A DNA stretch of 19,796 bases from Hepatocystis sp. ex Piliocolobus tephrosceles. Taxonomy: Eukaryota > Apicomplexa > Aconoidasida > Haemosporida > Plasmodiidae. The translations under genes and the position numbers were made by a program. The notes under the pieces were generated by a model. It was not told the origin of the DNA and searched no databases. It saw only the letters and a list, made by a program, of their open reading frames with translations. Numbering within the stretch: the first letter of the stretch is position 1; each line of letters begins with the position of its first letter. The DNA lies in the NCBI GenBank assembly GCA_902459845.2, contig CABPSV020000297.1, forward strand, positions 1 to 19,796, read 5' to 3'. Below are positions 1 to 10,707 of this stretch, in pieces.

Positions 1-13
1 AAAAAAGTAATAT

Positions 14-53
14 GAAATGAAGTAACATAATACGAAATGAAGTAACATAATAC
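14..53. repeat. Two perfect 20-bp tandem repeats
   Basis: The unit gaaatgaagtaacataatac occurs twice without mismatch at 14-33 and 34-53. A partial, diverged copy lies just before it at about 6-13, so the array may extend beyond the left edge of the window. No function is evident. Confidence 0.9.
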
Positions 54-502
54 AACTCTCTTGCTTATAAAAAAACTTAAACCTATTATGCTTTAACCTT
101 TTTTTATTTCGACAATAATTGCTGAAATAAAAGAAAAAATTAAAAAAAAAAAAAAAAGGAATCATTAAAATGGAACGGAATAAACAACAACAACGTTAAT
201 TAAAACATTATAATACGTAGAATTATGTGAGTTATTAAGAAAAAAAATAAAATGAAATGAAAAATAGTCAAATGAAAGTGTAATATTTAAAAGGGTACAA
301 ATTCAGAAGCATCCATTTTTTTTTTTTTTTTCTTTATAACTATATATGGCAATTCAGTGATACGTTGTATATGTTTATATTTTGTACAGATGTACCTATT
401 CGTACAAATTCATACTGTCTGCAAATGCAACAATACAATACTTGTATATGAGCAGAATTGATAAGGCTATTCATTATGCGAATAAAAAAACACAGAAAAG
501 AA

Positions 503-582
503 GCAAAAAAAAAAGCAAAAAAAAAGCAAAAATAAAGCAAAAAAAAAGCAGAAAATAAACAGAAAATAAACAGAAAAAACAA
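503..582. repeat. Phased A-tract array, about 11-bp period
   Basis: GC dinucleotides separated by pure or nearly pure A-tracts occur at 503, 515, 526, 537 and 548, a spacing of 12, 11, 11 and 11 bp. They are followed by two copies of agaaaataaac, again 11 bp. A-tracts repeated close to the helical period are known to bend DNA. The array ends about 60 bp before the Tic22 start codon, so it sits in the promoter or 5' UTR. The curvature is inferred, not measured. Confidence 0.75.
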
Positions 583-642
583 TTACCATTTAAGCTTCTA
601 ATGTAGAAATAAGAAGAAGAGAAGGTAAACTACATTTTGAAA

Positions 643-1579
643 ATGTATCTGTTCTTTTTGTTTTATATATATTTGATCATTGTTATAAACTGTGTTAATT
701 TAAATAAGTGTTTAAAAGAACAAAGTATAAATGTAGTAAAGCCAAATGTAAGTACTTTAAAAAAACAGCTGCGTCGAAATAAATTTTGTATGTTTGGAAA
801 TAAAATAAATTTATGTTTTTGGAAAAAAAAATACCATAGAAGATCTATAGATGAGAAATTAAGTGTTATCCCAGTATATATTATAACAAATCATAACAAT
901 TCTCCTTACATTTTCAATGAAGATGATAAAGAAGTATGTTATATGTTTTTATGCCCATATGATGCAGAAGACATGTTAAATAAAATAATAATAAATAATG
1001 GAATAACAAATAAAAATAATATAAAACTACATGCTATAAATATGCAAAAAGCATACGAACTAATCAAAGAGTTTTTATTTTTAAAAAAATTGGAACATAA
1101 AAATGAAAATGTAAAAAAAAATATTATATATTGGAAATTAATATCATCAACTAAACAATATCAAAATGCACTTATGTATTTATCATATAAAAAAAAAAGT
1201 GAAGTAACATGTCCTATTTTTTATATAGACAATTTGTTTATTCGTAAAGATTCAAAAAATATCACCCCCATGTTTTTCGATATTGAAGATTTAAAAGAGT
1301 GTACTAAAAAAGTTAATATGACAAATAAGCAAATTAAAGTTCTTAATTTTATCGATTTGGTGTTATCTGTAAGGATTTAAAAAAAAATAAAAAAATAAAA
1401 AATAAAAAAAATATACATCATACGTTTGCAAACGTATGTATACTCATATACGACAGATATACACCTATACGTGTTATACATATGTGTACATACATAGGAA
1501 CACCGAGTGTATTCATTTACAAAAATGTAAGTGGTTGTATACCACTGTAACCCATTGCAACTCATTTTGCTGTATTTAT

Positions 1580-1616
<37 letters not shown>

Positions 1617-1731
1617 ATTTTTTATTTTTTTTAAGGACAAGCACATGAACTTTGGTTTTATACCCAGTTCCCGAAGTTTGGAATATTTAAAAAAGTTAAG
1701 TAAAATTGGCATAAGGAAATCTTATTTTTAG
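643..1731 (+). CDS. TIC22: Tic22-family apicoplast protein import component
   Basis: Exons are 643-1368 and 1636-1731, with a phase-0 intron (donor GTAAGG, acceptor TTTAAG), giving 273 aa. The first ATG is at 643; the frame has a stop at 610-612, and the TTG at 637 is not a plausible start. Residues 1-20 are hydrophobic (MYLFFLFYIYLIIVINC...), a signal peptide. A Lys/Arg-rich stretch with few acidic residues follows to about 68, fitting a bipartite apicoplast leader. The Tic22 domain runs from about 74 (SVIPVYIITN), through a hydrophobic/CPYDAEDML segment near 99-112, TCPIFYIDNLFIRK near 189-202, to GFIPSSRSLEYLKKL near 248-262 in exon 2. Tic22 proteins are peripheral factors of the plastid intermembrane space that help preproteins reach the TIC machinery; in malaria parasites Tic22 is known at the apicoplast. 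Without splicing the protein would stop three codons into the intron and lose its conserved end. Confidence 0.85.
1369..1635 (+). other. Intron of the Tic22 gene
   Basis: This 267-bp phase-0 intron has a GTAAGG donor and a T-rich tract ending in AAG before exon 2. Splicing joins LVLS directly to DKHMNFGFIPS, restoring a normal Tic22 C-terminus. It carries a perfect 20-bp palindrome at 1419-1438, about 50 bp inside the donor, which is unusual in sequence of this composition. Confidence 0.8.
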
Positions 1732-2172
1732 AAATCACATGTTTATTCGTAATTTTTTTTTTTTTTTTGACTTAATTAGAGCATATTTTTTTAAATTTCA
1801 TTTTTTTTTTTTTTTTTTCTTTATTAATGTTGTTGTTGTTATTTTTTTTTAACGTTTAGCATTTTTCAGTATTTATACATGTAGACATATGTGTGTATAT
1901 ATTTAAATACTATTTACGAATGTTATCTTATTTGTAAAAAAGTGTTTTAATTAAAAAATTTTTAATAATATTAATATGATTAATGTAATTACTATAATGA
2001 ATGTAATGAATGTAATTAATAATAAGAATAATAAAAAAAAATATTGGCGTTATTACTATGAGTCATATATTTAATTTACATGTTTCGCTATATGAAATTA
2101 TAACAATGAACTAATTAAAAAAGCATTTGTTCACTTATAATCTTATATTAACTTAAAACGTTATGAAAAGTC

Positions 2173-2173
<1 letters not shown>

Positions 2174-2221
<48 letters not shown>
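2174..2221. repeat. 48-nt uninterrupted poly(A) tract
   Basis: All 48 bases are A on the plus strand, the longest homopolymer in the window. Such tracts are expected to exclude nucleosomes and to vary in length between isolates. The exact length is the least reliable part of any assembly. Confidence 0.85.
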
Positions 2222-2222
<1 letters not shown>

Positions 2223-2299
2223 GCATAAATAAATAAAATAAAATATAGTTTTATATACTGTGTATTGTATGTAAATATACATTATATAAATAAGTAAAT

Positions 2300-2575
2300 G
2301 GGTTCGTAGGAATATTATTCCTATGTAAAACACACACTGCCCAAAAAAATAAGAGATAACAACATTCAGTAATATTTGATATATTTATAGTAAGTTGAAA
2401 CAACTTGGAAAAAAATGAAAGTCCCTGTAATATAATTTTTGTTGTTAACAAAACAAAGAAAAACAGAACATATTACTTTGTATTGATTTGCGCAATGGTA
2501 AATACGAATATAAGTTAATACGTTTGTAAAAAGAAACAAATTTACAGGTCTTCCATAGATCAAACATACATATAT
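2300..2575. ncRNA. Candidate structured non-coding RNA island (unproven)
   Basis: Base composition rises to roughly 20-28 % G+C, clearly above the flanking spacer. Three stem-loops occur in 150 bp. At 2305-2325, cgtaggaa pairs with ttcctatg around a 5-nt loop, with one G-U pair. At 2392-2406, aagttg pairs with caactt around a 3-nt AAA loop. At 2442-2451 there is ttgttaacaa. I cannot assign it to an RNA family, the strand is unknown, and I see no clear box C/D or H/ACA motifs. It could equally be part of a UTR or an enhancer-like element. Confidence 0.25.
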
Positions 2576-2686
2576 TTTAACTTAAAAAAAAATAAACAAA
2601 GTGTAATAATAGTAACAAATAACATTTATAAGGAAAAATGTGTTGAAAAAAAAAATATATATACATATATTTGTACATATTTACTG

Positions 2687-2728
<42 letters not shown>

Positions 2729-2951
2729 AACAAAATGAATAAATGAACAAAATAAAAAATGAAAATATGAAAACAACAGAGCATAAGAATGTAAAAATGT
2801 AAAAATGCTAGAATGTAAGAGTAAAAAAAAATGAAAACTTTTGAAAAAATGAATAATTGAAGCAATGTATATGATCAGTGTAAAAAGGTGTAAATATGAA
2901 AAGGTAAGTAAAGTTAAAATATTTTTGCTATATTTTTTAAAAAAATAAACA

Positions 2952-2986
<35 letters not shown>

Positions 2987-3196
2987 GAAAATTGTATAGT
3001 ATATATATATGTAGAGCTAAGCATATTCTTATTTTCCATTTTTTATTTTTTTTATGTATCGCAGTCATTTTAATACTAAATTAACTGATTTATTATTATT
3101 ATTATTTTTTTTATTTTTACGCAATTTAAAGCGTATTTAATTTATAATACATATATATACATACATGCATATATATGCAATGCATACCATACTGAT

Positions 3197-3229
<33 letters not shown>

Positions 3230-4175
3230 TACAGACGCTTGCAATTGCAAACGTTATTTTTACGTATATTTAAATAATACTTATACAAAACCTATATGAT
3301 ATTTTTTTTTATGTAATACGTATACTTAGTTAATATAATTCAATTTTTATTTTTTTTATTTGCTTAAAAACAAAGATCATATAATATTATATTTGTTAAT
3401 CGTTTATTGAATGAAAAAAAACTTATTTTTTTTTTTTTTTTTTTTTTTAACAATTTTACGATATATCTTTCGCAAATATAAAAAAAAAAAAAGTGTTCTT
3501 GTATGTTTCATGCATATATTTACATATATATACACTGTGAAAAACAAAATAATATAGAAAAAAGTTTATTATAAAGTGTAATTTTTTTCTTTTTAACATT
3601 TTGAATAAAAAAAAAAAAAAAAAAAAATTGTACAAACGAACGTATGTACATATATATATACATATGTATATATTAGAATTTGCGTACGTATGTTGACATT
3701 TTTAATTATGCATTTGTGTCTTGTTGCATAAAAATAAACATTAAACACTTTTAATGAAAAAAAAAAAATTATATATATATATATATATATTTACAGGAGT
3801 TTAAAAGAACATAAACCTGTAATATATGTATAATTATAATGAACGTACGTATGTATGTATATATGCGCACATGTAATTCTGTTATTTATTAAGTGTGACT
3901 AATCTATGTACATATATACTTATAATACGTATATATTATATGTATTATTTATATGTTTATGTGAAAAAAGTGGTGCATATATATATATATATATGAACAC
4001 TTTTAATGTGAAGAAACATTGCTATTCAAAAAAGGTTACAACATTTTAACTATTTGGACAACACATGTATACATATATACATACTTGTCTATATGATCAT
4101 GTGCGTTAACATATAAAAATAAACTAAAAAAAATAAACTAAAAAAAAAGATAGTTAAATACGGAACCTAATAAAT

Positions 4176-7100
4176 ATGCACAACTACAACAAGAATAGTA
4201 ATTTAGGAGTGGATGATACACAGAATGTAGATCCGAATTTTCAAATAAAAAAAAACAGAGTTGATAGTAATTATAATTTTAAAGATAATGCTGGTGGTAT
4301 GAAATATGGTTTTAATGATAATTTTCGAATGAATTATAATAGAATAAAAAATATAAATGAAAAAGATATGTATAATTATAAAAATAAAAATGTACATGCT
4401 ACAAATATAGAACAAGGTACGTCCAGTAGTACCAATACAATGATGAAAATTAATATGTACGATAATAATTACAGTTCAACAAACAATAATAATAATAATA
4501 ATAATAAGAGTAATACGATTGTTAAAAAAAATATGTATTATGATAAATCAAATGTTAGTAATAATAACAACAATGATAAAAAAAACAATTATATAAATGA
4601 AAAAGGTTATATGAAACCTAGAAATAGCATTTTAAATGAACAATATCACAATAAAAATTATATTGATAAGAAGTATTATGGCGATATGAATTTAGCAAAG
4701 GATAGAACAAAATTTCGTAGGTTAAGTAATTTTAAAAAAGAAAATAATTTAAACACAAATCGTATATATAGTGGGAATAATACTAGTAATATGAACAGTA
4801 ATATGAACAACAACGTAAACCTAAACAACAACATAAACCCAAACAACAACGTAAACCTAAACAACAACATAAACCCAAACAACAACATAAACCCAAACAA
4901 CAACATAAACCCAAACAACAACATAAACCCAAATAGCAACATAAACCCAAATAGCAACATAAATAATATTAATGAAAATGTGGTAGAAAGTAATGAAAAT
5001 AGTAATGATAAGTATCCGATGAATAAACATTTTGGAAACGAGTATAAAAATGTACAATATAATGGAAATGTTGTAAATAGTGAAGCATATGTACAATATG
5101 AACAATATGGAGAATACGAACATAAAGTACCAGGTTATACAAAAAGTGGTGATAATAATATTAATTATAATTATGCTAAATTAAACAGACCAAAAACTTC
5201 ATACGGAGTTGGGAGTAGTGGTGGTTTAAATGCTGACATACTTAGAGAAAGAGAAAATAAATTAGAAGAAGAGGTTGAAATTAGTATAGAGGAAAAAGCA
5301 GTATTAAAAGAAGATAATCCTGTAATTAATCCTAACAGTGGTTATATACCAAGAGAAAGTACATATCATAGAAATATAAACGAATTAAATATAAATAATA
5401 CAATAAACACAAACGAAATGATACAAACAAAAGATATGTTAAATAAAGATAACTACATAAAAAATAAAAAAATAAATCCTATACAACACGGATTAAATAA
5501 TATGAGTAATGTATATAACAGAAACCGAGATTCGTTAGCACCGAAAGGTATGATACATCATATGAAAAATCTTAATTATAATAATATGACAAAAGATAAT
5601 AATGAAAATATAGATATATTACAAAAAAATATACAAAATAATAATAGTGGTATTATTGAAGGAAATAACACTAACAACACTAACAATATTCGTGTAGGTG
5701 GTAATAAATATAATGAAGAGAGTGACACATTAGAAGATATACGATACCATGATAATAAAATTAATAATAATAACAATTTTAGTAATACATATAATAATAG
5801 TAATAATAAAAATATATCTCCATTAATAAATACAAATTATAATGCAAAAAATGATATAATATATAATAATAATAATATTAATAATAATATTAATAATAAT
5901 AATATTACTGATAAACTTGATATCAATGTTGGTAATAATAATAAAATAATAAATACAGATATACCAAATAAAAAAGAATACTATAATTTTTCTGCAACAA
6001 CTATAGATTCAAATTATAGTAATAAAAATAGTTTTGAACAAAATAAAATATATAAAGATCCTAATTTAGTGGATATACATGAAAATAATGAACAACATAT
6101 AGTAACAGATGATGAAGAAAACAAAAGTAAATTAAACAGTTGTGTTGAAAATATACAAGAAGGAACAAGTTATATACCATTATATAATAACATGGAAAAT
6201 ATAGATATAAATAAAAAAAATGTTAATAATAATGAGATAAATAATATACCTTTAGAATATGTTAAATATACAGAATACGAAAATGAGAATGTAAAAAAGT
6301 TTAATAATATGAATATAAACATAAACATGGGTGATAATAATGAAAGTAACAATAAAGTAGGTTACGAGAATGTAGTGGTAAGAGGAAATGCGACTAGTAG
6401 CACGATTGGTACTGCTGCTACAGCAACGACTATTACAACTGGTACAACTGGTATTAGTGGAGGTTTTGGTGTTACTGATAAGGTTAATAATATTAATAAT
6501 AATATTAATAATAATATTAATAATAATAATAAGATGTTATATAAAAATATAAAAAATATAAACCAATATAATGCACAGATAATGTATGATGAAAACAAAA
6601 AAATGAGAAGGTGTAGAAATAAAACAGAAATGATACATATGAATAGAAAAGTTCCTAAGTATGAACATATCAATGATAAAGAAAATGATGAACATTATTT
6701 TAGTGATTCTTATGATAATATAGAGGATATGAACAATGGTACATTACCACCATATATTGATAAAGTTGATTATAATTATATGAGAAGGGGAAGAGAAAAA
6801 GGTTATTATTATAATAATAATGTAAGTAGTAATATTAATAATAATATTAATAATAATGTTAATAATAATGTAAGTAGTAATATTAATTATAAATATAATA
6901 ATAAAGAAAGAAATTTAAGAAGACCGGGATATGATAACATTATGAATTTTCATCAAAAAGAAAATTTTCATAATGCTAATTATCCTTATGCTAAAAAAAA
7001 AAATTATACTCATAACATTTATAGTAATGCTGAAAATGATATAGACAAGATGTATGAATATGACAAATATAGAAACGATGGTCGTATTGGTGAGTAGCAT

Positions 7101-7369
7101 TTGTGGTTATAAAAAAATTTTATAAATTTGAATACATACAAAAATTTAATGCATATGTGGGTGACATACATGGGTATGCGTGTTTATTTCGCCATTTTGT
7201 TATTTTTTTTTTTTTTTATTTATTTTTTTTTTATTTATTTTCAGATTTAAATAAACAGGATAATATCAAAAATTATAAGAATAAGTATTTGGACGATTCC
7301 GTGGATGGTAAAAAAAAAAAAAAAACATACTTGTTTGTTTGCTAAATGTTTGTGTTATATGCTATATCG

Positions 7370-7400
<31 letters not shown>

Positions 7401-7452
7401 TGTTTTTATAGAAACGTTTCGTTAACCATATTTTATATATATTATTATTTTC

Positions 7453-7483
<31 letters not shown>

Positions 7484-7963
7484 GACACAGAAAAGGATGC
7501 ACTTACAATAATCAGACTGCCAGCTGAAAACAACAAACAAGTAAAAAAAAAAAAAAAAAAATATGTAGTAGGCAAAGATCATGATAGTTCCCTAATTGAT
7601 ATGTACAGTACAGCTATTCCAATTAACGAACATGTAGACTCTTATGCATTAAAAGCCTTATCACAAAATGGAAATATTAACAAGAAATTATATGCATTAG
7701 TACCTAAGTCAGTAGCTAATATAAGAGAATATGATGATATAACACATGTTACTTTACAGTCTCCATCACCTTTATTTGTTAATCATAATAAAAGTATAAA
7801 ACATCACATTATAACAACTAATTATCATCAAAAGGATGAAGATATACCTAACATAACATCCTGTGTGGTCCCTCTATCCGACGAATCATTGAAAGGTAAT
7901 AGTCCATTCAAGCGTACATATAGCCGTTTTTACGTGCAAATACGTATAAACATGTGTGGATAA

Positions 7964-8014
<51 letters not shown>

Positions 8015-8176
8015 TTTTTAAAGACTCTTTGGACAAATCGATAGATGACTCAAACGAAAAAGAAGTCGACAAAAACGTAATTCTGATACTTATACATGTG
8101 TTGACATTTTGTTAATAAATGCATGTGTGTATATATATTAATTGTAAAGCTCGTGTTTATTCCATCTCCCACATGG

Positions 8177-8213
<37 letters not shown>

Positions 8214-9346
8214 GTTTTTGTTTATGCGTATACATGCCCATGTCAACGATTTGCAATTTACAATTTACAATTTTTAATTTTTGAACAGATAAAGTCAATC
8301 ATTAGAGGAACATCATTAAGAAATAAAGACAATTCATCTCTGAGCGTCAAATTTAAACTATCACACAACGATGATAGTAATAAATTGCAAAATAAAAATT
8401 TACAATCCGAATATGAAAAAACAAATCATGCTGACGACTATGTTGAATTAAACAAACAAATTGAAAATCATTTACAATCACAAGAATTACGTAGTTTAAA
8501 AATTAATAAAAATGTAACAGAAAGAAAAAGAGCTTCTATATTTGATGAAACAAAAATAAAATTAAAAAGAGATCAAAAAAAAAATGATAGTATTTCAAAT
8601 AGTAGTATTAATAAAATAGTATTAGATTCGAATAAAGTAAAAAATGCAACAGAAATAAAATTAAAAAGAATTCAATATGTAACTGGATTATTAGAAAAAT
8701 ATAATATACCAAATCCTTTTGATAAATATTGTATGGAACAAATTGATTATTCATTATTGAATGGAACAAACGATAATGCCAAATTATTGAATCTGGCTGT
8801 TATAGTAAGTACTTCTGCAATGTAAAACAAGGAAAAAAAAAAAAAAAAAAAAAAAAAAGAAAACTTTTACAATATATACATATGTGTGAAAATCTTTTTT
8901 TTTATTTTTTTTTAAATGCGTTTATTTATATTTTTTTTTTTTTTAGGTATCAAACAATTACTATAATTTTATATTAAAAAGCATGCAGCGAGCAGAAGTT
9001 AAAGAAGTATTTAATGAAAAAAGAAAAAATATGCTTTTAAAATTAATTGCTTTACTAGGTAGTCAAATCAATTCAGAAATGAAAAAGAAATTTGCACAAG
9101 TTAATGCAACAGCTTCATCGAAGGAAAATAAATCGGTAAGCATACAAAAAAAAAAAAAAAAAAATAGACGGGTGGACGGACGGACGGACACATATATATA
9201 TATATATGCAATATTTATAAATATGTATGTTTATAATTAAATGCATTGATGTATAACTAATGCCATTTTTTTTTTTTTTTGTAAATCTGCGTATTCGTCT
9301 TTTGGTCTTCAACCTTAACATATATCGTCATATACGTACATATGCA

Positions 9347-9389
<43 letters not shown>

Positions 9390-9811
9390 CACATAGAATA
9401 TTGAAGAAAACATAAAATCTAAACTAAGCGCGAAAGAAAAAGAATTAAAAATAGAAGAACATAATTTAATATGTGATTATTGGCAAAAACAAAGTGAATG
9501 TATGAGTTTATTAATAAAAGAATGGAGTAAGATTTCTGAAATTTTAGAATCTATTAATATTGATCCTAACAATATAGCTAACTCGCTTTTATCTTTATAT
9601 GAAGAACAAACAGTTAAAGACTTCCATTTGAATGTTGAAGAAATTAAAAAATCAAATATTGAATTAGATGTTAATGTTGATGATATTGTAATACCGCAAG
9701 TTCATGAGTCACCTGAACAACAGTTTGATCCAACTAACATGACTGTGATGAGTTTTATTAAGGTAAAAAAAAAAAAAAAAAAAAAAAAAACATAACATAA
9801 ACATATTTATC

Positions 9812-9842
<31 letters not shown>

Positions 9843-9945
9843 CCATTGGATTAAAAAAAAAAAACATGCGTACATATACATTTTTTATGTTCACTATGTT
9901 AGTTCTGTTGTGATAAAAGTTTTTATATTCGTTGTATATGTCATT

Positions 9946-9980
<35 letters not shown>

Positions 9981-10088
9981 GACGTAAAGTGGGACATGGA
10001 TATTGAATATTCATTAAACCAAATACGGAGTGAATGGGAAAATGAGAATAAGCAAAATAAAAAACTATTACAGAAAAAGGTAACACAA

Positions 10089-10126
<38 letters not shown>

Positions 10127-10672
10127 GTACATAAGTGAATATGTATACATGTGCAGATATGTATGTAGTTATATAAATAGCAAAACATGATTTACAAGAT
10201 TACTCGTGTGGCTTACTTTTCCTATTATATACATATATACATTTGTACATATATATTTATGCACTTACAGATCATTGACGGAATAAAGCACCGAGTCGGT
10301 TTGTTAGATTATCTAAACAAAGTCGAAATAAATTTGAACGCATTTGCAAAAATAATAGAAAAAAGAATGATATCTAACGATGATGTAAAAAGTCAATTAA
10401 GATCTATGCAAGATCTTACAGAAGATGAAATATTATCCAAATTATTAGAAAACTTAGAAAGTAAAAATATAGACATAAATGCTGATTCATTTAAAACACC
10501 AACTTCTTTTTTTGTTTCTTATCATTTGCCAATGACAGCAGAATCGATAGGTAGCTGTTCATATGAAAATATAAAAAAAGAGGATTTTGAAAATAATAAT
10601 GATGTGATTGAGAATAGTAAAATAAAAGATAAAGATATAAATGAAAATAATGAAAATAATGGAAATAATGAA

Positions 10673-10707
<35 letters not shown>

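Larger units (their letters stand above)
1..642. other. Intergenic region upstream of the Tic22 gene
   Basis: I see no convincing gene here. The region holds two perfect 20-bp direct repeats at 14-53, several A/T homopolymer tracts, a patch at about 340-470 with more G+C and small stem-loops, and a phased A-tract array at about 503-582. It probably contains the promoter and 5' UTR of the gene starting at 643. An open frame on the minus strand at 340-582 is almost all Phe/Leu/Ile, which is what A-rich DNA gives when read backwards, so I do not call it a gene. Confidence 0.7.
1732..4175. other. 2.4-kb intergenic region
   Basis: This separates two genes on the same strand, so it should hold the Tic22 3' UTR and the promoter and 5' UTR of the Asn-rich gene. 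It is mostly A/T homopolymers and (TA)n. Notable items are a 48-nt pure A run at 2174-2221, a 31-nt A run at 2696-2726, a G+C-raised stem-loop island at about 2300-2575, an ATG-rich degenerate repeat stretch at about 2727-2900, a 12-bp palindrome ttgcaattgcaa at 3239-3250, and a cluster of TGCAT cores near 3165-3185. Open frames here encode simple Phe/Tyr/Ile strings and are not called as genes. Confidence 0.7.

Noticed and set aside
340..582. Minus-strand Phe-rich open frame of 80 aa
   Set aside because: It is the reverse reading of A-tract DNA in the Tic22 upstream region, without codon structure.
637..642. A TTG codon as the Tic22 start
   Set aside because: Nuclear genes of eukaryotes start at ATG; the first ATG is at 643 and leads straight into a signal peptide.
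2487..2498. tttgcgcaatgg, reminiscent of the 5' end of U4 snRNA
   Set aside because: Only about a dozen bases match; the U4 stems, Sm site and 3' domain are not visible downstream.
4676..5123. Minus-strand open frames with MLLFGF and VYVVVW repeats
   Set aside because: They are antisense shadows of the NNNINP minisatellite; the plus-strand frame is open for 2.9 kb and spliced to further exons.
7541..7571. A 31-nt GT-AG intron splitting exon 3 of the Asn-rich gene
   Set aside because: It is below normal intron size, its removal breaks the frame, and the unspliced frame is open on both sides.
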